Shown one piece after another: positions 15,551 through 24,323 of a stretch of 64,000 bases of DNA. Origin of the DNA: RFPW01 sp040401595. Lineage in GTDB: Bacteria; Pseudomonadota; Gammaproteobacteria; Burkholderiales; Burkholderiaceae_E. The DNA lies in the NCBI GenBank assembly GCA_040401595.1, contig JBBAOE010000002.1, forward strand, positions 62,001-126,000, read 5' to 3'. The notes below the pieces were generated by a model, which did not search any database, had not been told where the DNA came from, and saw nothing but the letters and a program-made list of their open reading frames with translations. Numbering within the stretch: the first letter of the stretch is position 1; each line of letters starts with the position of its first letter. Both the position numbers and the translations under genes were made by a program.

Positions 15551-18211
15551 TCAGGCTGGCAAAGTGTGGCCGCTTTGAAAACGATTGCAGCGCTTGCTGA
15601 TTCGGACGGAGTTAACCCCGCGATGGTGTTGATAGGCGAGATCGTCACTGGCAGCGAGGATGATCTGAATCCCGAACCCACCTTCGGGGTAAGCGGCGAA
15701 GTCCATGGAGGCTGGCGCTTCTTCAGGTGCGAAGGCATCGCCCAGGTGCACGAGTTCGACCGTGAGTTGCGAGGCCGACGGATGGACGATCAACTCAATC
15801 GGTGCACCACTCAGCATCCCCGTCGCATGCCGCGTGATATTGGTGAAGGCTTCGACACAGGCCAGCGTGAGCAGACCCTGTTCATCTTCAGAAAGGCCAG
15901 CATCCTGCGAATGGTGATCGATCAGCTCTCGAACCCGGCGTACCGCCTGCAGGCTGACCGGTAATTCTACGTTCAAGGGATTTCTCGGTGGCCCGGTGTC
16001 TTCGACCAGGCGCTGGATCACGACCATGGTCAGGTCGTCCTGCAGGGCATCGTGTTCGGGCAATAGATCGCGGCGGACCGCGTGAAGCGCGGCGGCTGGC
16101 GTGGCGTGAGCCCTGAGCCGGTCAAAGACGGCGTCAGCCACACGTCGGCGACCCACCCGATCGCCATCGGTATGGAGGGCATCGGTCAGGCCGTCGGAAT
16201 ACAGGAACAACGCATCGCCAGCACCTAGGGCGCATTGATCCTGCCGGAACCTGGTGTGGGGTAGAACACCCAGTGGCGGGTGTTGGTTCGCCAGCGTCCG
16301 GAGTTGCCCACTCGCTGGCAGCAGGATGGTCTCCTCATGCCCACAGCCAACCCAGGTGACCAGGTTGTGTTCGGTATCAATACGGGTATAGCAAAGCGTA
16401 ACGAAGGCCTCGAGCGTCAGTAATGCTGGTGTCATTGCCCGGTCGACGGCAGCGACGATCTCCGCGGGGGTGGGCAAGCCCTGATCGTGTCCGGATTGGG
16501 TGACCAGTTCGGCGATTGAGCGACTGAACTGCATTTTGGTGGCGGCGCCCATGAGGGCAGCCGCCAAACCTTTGCCCATCACGTCGCCGGTGATGATGTC
16601 GACACAATGCGGCCCGATGCGGATGATCTCGAGGAAGTCACCGTCAATGCCTTTTGAGGCCTGGCTATGACTGCTGATCCGCAAGCCAGCCAGATCGGCT
16701 GGCGTCGTTGTCATCAGAAGAGACTGCTGAATCTGTACCCCGATTTGCAACTCGCGGCGGCTCGCAGCGCCCAACTCCTCCTCGGCCTGTCGTCGGGCTC
16801 GGATATCGCGTAAGGTCGCCGTGAAGAGTTCGCCCGTCTCCGTTTGAATGGGAACAATCGTCAACTCGACGGGAAAAACTGTTCCGTCGGCATGACGGGC
16901 CTCGATTTCAATTCGACTGTTCAGTACCCGGGAGGTCCCCAGCGCCTGATAGCGAGCCATTCCTTCGAGGTGCTGGGCGCGCAGATGGTGCGGCACGATC
17001 AGGGTATCCATTGGCTTGCCCTGAGCGAAGTCCGCGGCATAGCCAAACAGGCTTTCAGCAGCCCGGTTGAATTCGATCACCCGGCCGGCACCATCAATGG
17101 TGACGATCGCATCGAGCGAGCTCTGAAGGATAGCGAGTTTGCGGGACTCGCTGGCCTGGGTGGCTGCGTGGGCTAAGGCAAGGTCAAGACTGCTTCGCTC
17201 GTCATTGAGCAAGGCCCGTCTCGATACGATCGTGCCAGATGCAATGATTATCCAACTCGTCAGGACAAACGCCATGACCCAGACTGCGGTCAGACGGATT
17301 TCGTCGAGATAGACCTCATCGCTCTGTTCAACCAGGGTCATCAGGGGCCAGTCCCTGGTCACACGGAAGGCACTCAGGACCTGGCTTCCATCTGCACCTT
17401 CGCTGATTTCGCTCGCGAACTCATGCGCGGGAAGATGCTTGTGAAATGCCGCCAGGTTTAGGAGAGAGCTGCCAGCCGGCATGTCGAAGTTTGAACTGGA
17501 CACGATCAGGCGACCGTCCAGGCCGACCAGGAGGGCTCGCAAGGGTTCGTTATCCAGGGCGCGATCAAACTGAGTCGAAAAATAGTCGGGATTGATTAAT
17601 GCGACGAGATGGCCTGCACTCGTGGGGGTTTGGATGGGTTGAATCATCGGCAAGACGAGGATTCGGGCCCGTTCGATCGGGATCAGGCCGAGGTCAGCCA
17701 GATCGCGTCCGGAGGCAATGCTGAGCAGACGGGCGCGGGCAGGCCTGGGGTCAGTGACGCTGGTTTTGGTCGAAACCCCTTCGCTGAATCCGATCCTGGC
17801 CAGATTGATGACGAGGCCAAGGTTCTCCCGATTGGAACTGGCGACCACTCGGCCGCGCTCATCGAGCCAGGACAGGCTTCGCAGAAAAGGCCGTCCGCGC
17901 AAGCCATCCTCCAGCGAACTCGTCAGACGCACGTGATTGCCCGAAGGCCCGATATGTTCGATGACCGGTTTAAGTGAGTTTAGGGTTCCTTCGGTTGCGT
18001 CCACGACGCTGGCAATCTGATCGTTCAGCCCACGAGCATGCAGCGCCACGGTATTGAGCCGGTTTTGGCGGATCTCGCCCGATTCGAAAACAATGAAGCT
18101 CCCGGCCAGCACGCCAAGCGAAACCGCGATCAGCAGCGCCAGCCAGACGATCTGGCGGCTGCGCGATGAGCGCAAGACCACGCTTGAGCCAGGCCGTCCT
18201 AAACCTTGCAC
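15551..18211 (-). CDS. SpoIIE/RsbU-type PP2C phosphatase with periplasmic sensor, PAS and HATPase domains
   Basis: This is an 886-residue membrane signalling protein (numbered from GTG 18211). Helix 21-42, a periplasmic sensor (43-306) and helix 307-328 are followed by PAS (358-472), a SpoIIE PP2C domain (490-705) and a C-terminal RsbW-like HATPase (730-875). The phosphatase keeps its metal aspartates: GIDGDF (D523/D525), GDVMGKG (D543), YSDGLTD and QDDLT. In the HATPase the N-box EAFTN is kept, but the D-x-G-x-G aspartate appears replaced (ELVHLGDAF). The start is four bases after the upstream solute-binding gene stops; a TTG 58 codons earlier lies inside that gene and is less likely. It probably dephosphorylates a STAS protein such as the one at 27962. 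Confidence 0.87.
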   Translation of the reverse strand: MQGLGRPGSSVVLRSSRSRQIVWLALLIAVSLGVLAGSFIVFESGEIRQNRLNTVALHARGLNDQIASVVDATEGTLNSLKPVIEHIGPSGNHVRLTSSLEDGLRGRPFLRSLSWLDERGRVVASSNRENLGLVINLARIGFSEGVSTKTSVTDPRPARARLLSIASGRDLADLGLIPIERARILVLPMIQPIQTPTSAGHLVALINPDYFSTQFDRALDNEPLRALLVGLDGRLIVSSSNFDMPAGSSLLNLAAFHKHLPAHEFASEISEGADGSQVLSAFRVTRDWPLMTLVEQSDEVYLDEIRLTAVWVMAFVLTSWIIIASGTIVSRRALLNDERSSLDLALAHAATQASESRKLAILQSSLDAIVTIDGAGRVIEFNRAAESLFGYAADFAQGKPMDTLIVPHHLRAQHLEGMARYQALGTSRVLNSRIEIEARHADGTVFPVELTIVPIQTETGELFTATLRDIRARRQAEEELGAASRRELQIGVQIQQSLLMTTTPADLAGLRISSHSQASKGIDGDFLEIIRIGPHCVDIITGDVMGKGLAAALMGAATKMQFSRSIAELVTQSGHDQGLPTPAEIVAAVDRAMTPALLTLEAFVTLCYTRIDTEHNLVTWVGCGHEETILLPASGQLRTLANQHPPLGVLPHTRFRQDQCALGAGDALFLYSDGLTDALHTDGDRVGRRRVADAVFDRLRAHATPAAALHAVRRDLLPEHDALQDDLTMVVIQRLVEDTGPPRNPLNVELPVSLQAVRRVRELIDHHSQDAGLSEDEQGLLTLACVEAFTNITRHATGMLSGAPIELIVHPSASQLTVELVHLGDAFAPEEAPASMDFAAYPEGGFGIQIILAASDDLAYQHHRGVNSVRISKRCNRFQSGHTLPA

Positions 18212-18215
18212 GGAA

Positions 18216-19043
18216 TCAAGGCCGTACCAAAATCTCGGTGAGTCCTGAGCGCCTCGCCGCCCCTTCGAGGCGCCCGTCGCGCTTGATTTGGGCGACAAAC
18301 CGGTCGACCTCGCGAAGCCAGTCTTCATCGCCAGGTTTGACCGCATAGGCGTAGGGGATTGGGTGGAACGGCTGCGGCGGGGCAACCAAGCGAGCCCAAT
18401 CCGCGTTGTCGAGCAGACGCCGGCTATAGGGGTAGTCGGTCATGAAGACGTCGATCCGACCGGCTTCGAGTTCCTGCTCACGGGTCAGTGGTGGCGCGAT
18501 CACGATCGATCGGGCCTGCTTCAAGGTCTCAGCCATGACGGGTTCCATAAAGGTACCGGCCTGTACACCAACTCGGACTCCCGATTGGTCGATGTCTGAC
18601 CACTGTCGAACGACCCGATTGCTGCGGGTTGTGACGCCATAGATATCACTGCGCAGATAGGGTTGGGAAAACTTCAGGGCCTGCTGACGCTGCGGTGTGA
18701 TGCCGACGGCGAACATCGCGATGTCGCAACGTTCGGCGTGGAGATCCTCGATGAGCTTGGTGAACGAAGAGTCGATGTATTCAAGCGGTACACCAAGCCA
18801 ACGGGACAGCTCGGTTGAGAGCTCAATATCAATGCCGCTCAATTGTCCGTTGCGCGGGCTACGGTACGTGATGCCGTAGTAGTCGGGCCAGATGCAGACC
18901 CTCAGGATGGCTTGACTTCTAATCCGGTCGAGGACGGGGATGGCATGATTCTCTTCGGAATAAGCGAGCGTCAGGAGAGAGACACCCAATGCGAACCAGT
19001 ATGACTTTCGAGCTAGAAATTCTTTGATGTTTGAAATTGGCAT
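18216..19043 (-). CDS. Family 3 periplasmic solute-binding protein (no ABC partners)
   Basis: This is a 275-residue protein of the amino-acid-type solute-binding family 3. An N-terminal hydrophobic segment (KSYWFALGVSLLTLAYS) acts as the signal peptide. Then come the ILRVCIWPDYYGITYR opening, GIDIELSTELSRWLG, CDIAMFAVGITPQRQQALKFSQPY and GVRVGVQAGTF, all family landmarks. No permease or ATPase gene is nearby. Instead it lies three bases after the flippase-Wza gene (TAA-ACA-ATG) and four before the SpoIIE phosphatase. Such a lone binding protein may be a ligand sensor that touches the phosphatase's periplasmic domain; that is inference. Confidence 0.87.
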   Translation of the reverse strand: MPISNIKEFLARKSYWFALGVSLLTLAYSEENHAIPVLDRIRSQAILRVCIWPDYYGITYRSPRNGQLSGIDIELSTELSRWLGVPLEYIDSSFTKLIEDLHAERCDIAMFAVGITPQRQQALKFSQPYLRSDIYGVTTRSNRVVRQWSDIDQSGVRVGVQAGTFMEPVMAETLKQARSIVIAPPLTREQELEAGRIDVFMTDYPYSRRLLDNADWARLVAPPQPFHPIPYAYAVKPGDEDWLREVDRFVAQIKRDGRLEGAARRSGLTEILVRP

Positions 19044-19046
19044 TGT

Positions 19047-21542
19047 TTATTTTCCAAATACTGAAATGACAGTCATCAGCGATAAACCTGCGGCGAGTTG
19101 CCGGGTGACATAACCGAATTCTGCGATACCACTTTTTGGAACGAAGATGACATCACCATCTTCGAGCGCAAGGTTGCTCGGCTGGCTTCCGTCGATGAGT
19201 GTTTGAAGGGTTACGCGTTCAACCTGTTTTTGCGCTGCGCGGTACACCCCGATTTCCTTTGGGCGTCCATCTTCATGGGGACCGCCTGCCGTAGCGAGTG
19301 CTTCCAGGAGAGACATGCGCGGCGTTAGGCGGTAGGCGCCTGGGCGGTTCACCGAGCCCAGAACATAGACCATCGGTTCGGCCAGATCGGGGATATACAG
19401 CAGATCCCCAGGCATCATCCGAAGGTTCAGCGCCACGTCGCCGCCATGCAGAAGCCGTTTGAGATCGACCCATAGAATCTTGTCTCGACCGCGAAAGATT
19501 GCGCATCGTGCGAGGGTCGCCTGCTTATCACTCGCGTGTAACACAGCCGATTTTGCGAGAACTTCGAGCAGCGTTGGCACATGGTCGTAGCTCAGGGTGC
19601 CGGGATTGTGGACACGTCCGAGAACGGTGATGCGGTAGGAGGCGTACTGCTCAACCCCTAATTGGACGTTCGGCTCCTGATAGAACTGGCTCAGGCGGGC
19701 CCGGACCCGCTGTGCGGCTTCCTCCCGGGTGAGCTGTGCGACCGAGACCGGCCCGGTGATGGGGACGGTGATCGTCCCGTCGGGTCCGACGATATGACGC
19801 CCGCTCAGTTCTGGTCGACCCCAGACCTGGAGGGTAATGGCATCGCCCGCCCCCATTCGGTAGACCATCTCGACCGGTGCCTCGAGTAATGCGAGGGTTT
19901 CTGGACTGGTGAATTCGAGCGTTTTATCGACGACTTTCATGGGGACGGCCGGTTCTGATGTGGACGGACTGTTCATGGCCGTGCAGCCGGCGAGTGAAAC
20001 CACAAGTCCAAGCAATTTCAGTCGTTCGTAGCGGGTTGTCAGTAGCCAGCCCAGGAGCAGTCCACTCAGGGCAAGCCATGTGGTGGTCCCAATGCTGAGT
20101 TGAACAAGGGCCTGCGCCCGGGTGTCGAGCGGCGCCGCCAGTGCTTGTGCGAGGCCCAGGGCGACGCCATAACTCAAGCCGGTTGGTAGGACCGTACGCG
20201 CCCAGAGGTCACGGAATGTGGCGCTGATATGCCAATGCGCATGTCCGATGAAGATAGCGGCTGCGATGCTCTGGGCAACCGAGAGCGTGATGATCAAACC
20301 GACGAGTGCGCCGGGACGTCCATGACCCCACCAGACTCCGACGGCCAGGCCGAGGGCGAGGGCGCGCAAACCGTGGTAAACAAAATCAGGGCCAAGTTTG
20401 CCCCGACCTCGCGTCAGCGCGGTGGCTGGACCTGTCAGCATATGCAGGTGTAGTCCCGGGATCCCGAACGCCAGCAAGGTAGCAACTTCGAGATGCGGAC
20501 CGGCTGGTCCCAGCCAGAGCAGGCTCAGGGCTGGTGCAAACGCCATCATCAGCGGCATGGTCAGCGCCAGCCCGCCGGCAGTGACCCGCAGGGCATTGTC
20601 ATAGACGTGGCGAACCGCATCGGAGTTGCCGCCCGCATCCTGTCGTGCACTTGCCGACAAGGCGACAGTGCTGGCGCTTGACATCACGGAGGCTGCGGTC
20701 CCTGGGAGCTTGGTGGCGAGATCCATCAAGGCGGTCGCATGCGGTCCCACTAACGTCCCGGCGAGTAACCGGTCGAGGGACCCGAGAGCCGTTGCTGCGA
20801 GCCCAGACGCTTGCATCCCCGCGCCATACACAAAAAACTCCCGCAGCAGCGATCGATCAAATTGTCGCCAGTGCAGGCGCAATCCTGGGAGCGCCCGAAG
20901 CGCAATGAGCGCATTCGCGGTGGCGGAAAAGACGTATCGGATGGCAAATGCTGCGAGCAGGCCGCGCACCCCCCAGCCCGCGCGCAGCAGCACGAGAATC
21001 ATCAGCGCTTCGAGCAGGAAGGCAAGGATCCAGACGGTCTGTTCCTGCCGTAGTTTGCCGATGGCATGCAGAACATTGGCAAATGCCCCGATACTCATGT
21101 CAGCCAGAAAGACCCCGACTGCGCCAAGCCAGAGATCCCGTGCCAGGGGTTGCTGGGCCGGGCTGACATGAAATAGCTCCAATAGGAGTGGCATGGCCGC
21201 GACCAGAAGCGTCATGAGGGCCGCGGTCACGCCCGCCATCGACAGGATGCCTGTCGACAGGAGTCGGCCCAGACCATCGCGATCATCGCGCTGATGGAGT
21301 CGGGCGGTACTTCGCAGATAGACCAGCGAAAAACCCGACGCCGCCATACCCACATAGCTGACGAGGATGAAGCAGGTCGACCACAAACCGTAGTCCTCGA
21401 GTCCCATGTGGCTCAGCGCGAGCGGTGGCAGGGCAACCCGCGTGGCGGCATAGAGCAGTTTGCTGCCCATACCGAACAGCATGTCGCCCGACACGGAGCG
21501 GGCTCCGTTGTCGGAGTGTTTCTCAAGAACGTGGGCTGTCAT
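19047..21542 (-). CDS. Wzx-like flippase fused to a Wza-like polysaccharide export lipoprotein
   Basis: This 831-residue protein joins two EPS functions. Residues 1-505 are a polytopic membrane protein of the polysaccharide flippase/MATE-like superfamily, with about a dozen hydrophobic helices. Residues 506-520 (basic TRYERLK, then LLGLVVSLAGC) form a lipoprotein signal with C520 as lipobox cysteine. Residues 520-831 are a Wza-type exporter: polysaccharide-export domain (YRMGAGDAITLQVWGRPELS), SLBB-type repeats (ITVLGRVHNPGTL, VYVLGSVNRPGAYRL) and a final hydrophobic helix that could line the outer-membrane pore. No stop codon or ribosome-binding site separates the halves. Signal peptidase II could cut at G519/C520 and free the exporter. 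It heads the leftward EPS operon. Confidence 0.9.
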   Translation of the reverse strand: MTAHVLEKHSDNGARSVSGDMLFGMGSKLLYAATRVALPPLALSHMGLEDYGLWSTCFILVSYVGMAASGFSLVYLRSTARLHQRDDRDGLGRLLSTGILSMAGVTAALMTLLVAAMPLLLELFHVSPAQQPLARDLWLGAVGVFLADMSIGAFANVLHAIGKLRQEQTVWILAFLLEALMILVLLRAGWGVRGLLAAFAIRYVFSATANALIALRALPGLRLHWRQFDRSLLREFFVYGAGMQASGLAATALGSLDRLLAGTLVGPHATALMDLATKLPGTAASVMSSASTVALSASARQDAGGNSDAVRHVYDNALRVTAGGLALTMPLMMAFAPALSLLWLGPAGPHLEVATLLAFGIPGLHLHMLTGPATALTRGRGKLGPDFVYHGLRALALGLAVGVWWGHGRPGALVGLIITLSVAQSIAAAIFIGHAHWHISATFRDLWARTVLPTGLSYGVALGLAQALAAPLDTRAQALVQLSIGTTTWLALSGLLLGWLLTTRYERLKLLGLVVSLAGCTAMNSPSTSEPAVPMKVVDKTLEFTSPETLALLEAPVEMVYRMGAGDAITLQVWGRPELSGRHIVGPDGTITVPITGPVSVAQLTREEAAQRVRARLSQFYQEPNVQLGVEQYASYRITVLGRVHNPGTLSYDHVPTLLEVLAKSAVLHASDKQATLARCAIFRGRDKILWVDLKRLLHGGDVALNLRMMPGDLLYIPDLAEPMVYVLGSVNRPGAYRLTPRMSLLEALATAGGPHEDGRPKEIGVYRAAQKQVERVTLQTLIDGSQPSNLALEDGDVIFVPKSGIAEFGYVTRQLAAGLSLMTVISVFGK

Positions 21543-21642
21543 ATTCGAATTTGGCCCGTACGGCGGTTCGCAACCGTGGCCAAACTGTGAATTCGTGCGG
21601 ATTAGGCGGTACGGCCTAAACCCTTGGATCGATACTGCAGCG
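21543..21642. promoter_or_regulatory. Divergent promoter region with two inverted repeats (EPS core)
   Basis: This is 100 bases between the flippase-Wza start (leftward) and the polymerase start (rightward). Two inverted repeats stand out: CGGTT-CGC-AACCG at 21564-21576, and TTAGGC-GGTACG-GCCTAA at 21602-21619, the latter ending 23 bases before the polymerase ATG. Both could be operators for a regulator encoded in the locus. I could not place promoter boxes. Confidence 0.45.
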
Positions 21643-23016
21643 ATGAGCCTTGTGGTCTATCTGGCATTGCTGGCTTCTCTGATCCTGACCTTGCGGCGCG
21701 GACCGGGGCAGGCGTTGCTGATCGTCTATCTGCCCGCCTTGCTGATGATTCCAGACGCGTTCCACGCGATCACCCCGGGGCTTCCGGACCCCAACTTTCA
21801 TCAGGCTGCGATCATGCCGATCGTTGCCATCGGTTTCCTGCGCTATCGCAACCGCTGGCGGCCGCGCGCCATGGACGCTCTGATGGTGCTCTTCGCGGTC
21901 TGGGTGGCCTGGTCAGACTATACGGCGCGGGGCTACGCGGACGCTCAGAATCTGATGTTCACCATGCTGACCTCGGTCGTCTTTCCCTACCTCGTCGCGC
22001 GAATCGTCATTCCAGCGGAGCAACTCCATATTGCGGTTGGGCGCCGCTACGTGACCTTGATCTTTGCGGTCGCCCTGATCGGGGTGTTCGAGTTTCGCTT
22101 CGGTTACAACCCGTTCCTGAACGTTCTCGGTACGTTTTTTCCGGGGCAGGGAACGGGCTGGGTGACGACCTTCCGGCACGGCATGGCCCGCGTCGCAGGC
22201 CCATATTCGCATGCCATTCTGGCTGGAATCATGATGGTCAGTGCCTACCGGTTACATCGCTGGTTACAGTGGGGTGGCTACTGGGAGGAGCGCTTCAAGA
22301 CCTTTCCATCGCTTGCCTGGTCCAAGCCAAAGGTCATTACCGTGGTGTTGTTCGTCGCGGCGCTGATGACGGTCGCCCGCGGACCCTGGATTGGCGCCTT
22401 GTTGGGCGGTGGAATTGCTGCGGTTGGCCGTTCGCGAAACCGTAAACTGGCGATGAGCCTTTTCATCGGGATCGGAGCTGTGGGGGCGATCGTTGGGTTT
22501 TGGGCCATGGCGAGTTATCTCGATATCCGCCCGGGCGGGCCGATGACCTTAAGTCAGGAGACCGCTCTCTATCGAAAGGTGTTGTTTGAAAAATATGCGC
22601 AGATTGCGCTCGACCATGCCTGGTTCGGTTGGGGTTTGACGACCTGGCCAAAAGTCGATGGGATGGAGTCCATCGACAATTACTACCTGCTGCTGTCCCT
22701 GATGCACGGCATCCCGGCCACCGTCATGCTCGTGGTTTTGATGCTCGGGAGTGCCTGGCAGTGTGTTGCGCGCGGTCTCAAGGAGGGCCACCAGGCAGCG
22801 AGCCCCGTGTTTGCCTTCGCTGGTTTATTTGTGGCGGTGTTTGTTTCGATTGGTACGGTCTACCTGGGCGAGCAGGTGATGCCGATGCTCTTTTTTATGA
22901 TGGGTTGGGCACAGGCCTGGTTGCAGTCTGGTCCTTCAGTCGCGTCGCAACCGGTCCGCTCGTCCGACGCAGTGCCAGCGCGGACGTCGGGCCGGTTTCG
23001 ATATGTCATTCAGTAA
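21643..23016 (+). CDS. Wzy/O-antigen-ligase-family EPS polymerase
   Basis: This is a 457-residue polytopic membrane protein with about 11-12 hydrophobic helices. The long periplasmic loop near residues 315-360 (SQETALYRKVLFEKYAQIAL, HAWFGWGLTTWPKVDG) has the W-F-G-W-G pattern of the O-antigen ligase/polymerase family. It most likely polymerises flipped repeat units in the periplasm. I place the start at ATG 21643, just before the first helix. The open frame continues 61 codons upstream, but those overlap the opposite-strand flippase start and look non-coding. It is the only rightward gene inside the EPS core, and its stop overlaps the next gene by 11 bases. Confidence 0.85.
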   Translation: MSLVVYLALLASLILTLRRGPGQALLIVYLPALLMIPDAFHAITPGLPDPNFHQAAIMPIVAIGFLRYRNRWRPRAMDALMVLFAVWVAWSDYTARGYADAQNLMFTMLTSVVFPYLVARIVIPAEQLHIAVGRRYVTLIFAVALIGVFEFRFGYNPFLNVLGTFFPGQGTGWVTTFRHGMARVAGPYSHAILAGIMMVSAYRLHRWLQWGGYWEERFKTFPSLAWSKPKVITVVLFVAALMTVARGPWIGALLGGGIAAVGRSRNRKLAMSLFIGIGAVGAIVGFWAMASYLDIRPGGPMTLSQETALYRKVLFEKYAQIALDHAWFGWGLTTWPKVDGMESIDNYYLLLSLMHGIPATVMLVVLMLGSAWQCVARGLKEGHQAASPVFAFAGLFVAVFVSIGTVYLGEQVMPMLFFMMGWAQAWLQSGPSVASQPVRSSDAVPARTSGRFRYVIQ

Positions 23017-24277
23017 TGGCCGCCTCGACTGCGAGGTGGGTTCGGATCAGATCACTTCGATGGCGAAATACGTCCTCTTCGCTGTACTCCCGTCCGGAGC
23101 GAAGGGCGGCCATGGAGAGGCCGCGGCGTAGGGCCGGATCCTCAAGATGGGATTGGGTCAGGGTCGCGAGGCCTTTCGTGTCATAGACATCGACATAGGC
23201 GCCGCCGCCATGGGGGGTAACGAGGTCACGGGCGTACGGGCTTTCGAATCCCAGCAAGGGTACGCCCGACATGAGTGCCTCGATCAGGCAGCGTGGCGAC
23301 TCCGGTGTCAGGTGGCAGAAGACAAACAAGTCGAGGTTACGAAAAAATTCAATCACCTGGCCCCGGTCAGGTTCGGCACCCGGGAATGAGATCTGATCTT
23401 CTAGGCCGCGCTCACGCACAGCAGCGCGCGCGGTTTCGATCAGGGGACCATCGCCCAGCCAGACCGCTGTGATCGGACGTGATGACAGATTTCGGGATTT
23501 GGTGGACCTGATGATCTGATCGATTGTCTCGATCCAGGCGATTGGCCCTTTCATCGGATGAACACGCCCGACATAGCCCAGTCGGATGGGTCCGGTGTCC
23601 CTGGCCAGACGGGCGTTCAGCTGCGCCTGCGTCATGATGTCGGTGCGTTTGAAATGGACGTTATGCACGACATGCGGTGCACGACTGAGGGGGGCGTAGG
23701 CCTCGTAGACGGAACGCCCGTGAAACAAGCCGAGCGCCGCTTCCCGAACGGCTCGTAGGCTATGCGCCTTGAGCATTGCGGTATTGAACCTTGCAAATGC
23801 CCGTCGTGGCCAATCGCGTCTTGGTTGATCAGGCATTTCGTGTAGCACCCAGTCGAGCCAGACAGCGTACGGCTTGCCGATGCGTCTGGCTTCTTCTGCT
23901 GCGATATTTCCCCAACTGCCAAGCCAGCCAAGGTTGGAGAAACAGAGATAGCGATGGTTCTGGATGAGGGTACGCAGACGTCGGCGCACACGGCCCGCCT
24001 GCAGCAGATGGTCTCGGGGGTGGTATCCCCACGGCATCGGTTCCAGGCGCAGGCGCCCGTCGCTGAGCAGGTCATTGGCTGCACGCCAGATGACGGTGGG
24101 ATCAACCCGGTCGACTGGCGCGAGCGGCGCGCAGACCGTGATCTGGTCGAAGTTATCGAGCCAGCGTTGCAGGCCGTCATAGGCTTGAGCTTCGATCTGC
24201 AGGATCCCATCGTTTTCATAGAATGGAACAGGTAAATCAAGAAGAAGACTGTTGGCGTATTCGGCGTCATGGCGCAT
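23006..24277 (-). CDS. GT4 glycosyltransferase
   Basis: This is a 423-residue GT-B enzyme. The C-terminal half is clear: RLGYVGRVHPMKGPIAW, VWLGDGPLIETARAA, and the donor motif in CHLTPESPRCLIEALMSGVP. The N-terminal half is less conserved, with LCFSNLGWLGSWGN and YAVWLDWVLHE. ATG 24277 is chosen because a perfect AGGAGG lies eight bases upstream; 46 further in-frame codons upstream look non-coding. It converges on the polymerase gene (11-base overlap). Donor sugar unknown. Confidence 0.88.
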   Translation of the reverse strand: MRHDAEYANSLLLDLPVPFYENDGILQIEAQAYDGLQRWLDNFDQITVCAPLAPVDRVDPTVIWRAANDLLSDGRLRLEPMPWGYHPRDHLLQAGRVRRRLRTLIQNHRYLCFSNLGWLGSWGNIAAEEARRIGKPYAVWLDWVLHEMPDQPRRDWPRRAFARFNTAMLKAHSLRAVREAALGLFHGRSVYEAYAPLSRAPHVVHNVHFKRTDIMTQAQLNARLARDTGPIRLGYVGRVHPMKGPIAWIETIDQIIRSTKSRNLSSRPITAVWLGDGPLIETARAAVRERGLEDQISFPGAEPDRGQVIEFFRNLDLFVFCHLTPESPRCLIEALMSGVPLLGFESPYARDLVTPHGGGAYVDVYDTKGLATLTQSHLEDPALRRGLSMAALRSGREYSEEDVFRHRSDLIRTHLAVEAAITE

Positions 24278-24323
24278 GAACAAGACCTCCTGGTGTTGCT
24301 TTCCATTGGGGTGTTGGCTGAGC

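Noticed and set aside
19983..20060. Separate start for a stand-alone Wza gene
   Set aside because: Only TTG/GTG codons inside the short hydrophobic stretch are available; they would truncate the signal peptide and lack a ribosome-binding site, so I kept one fused gene.
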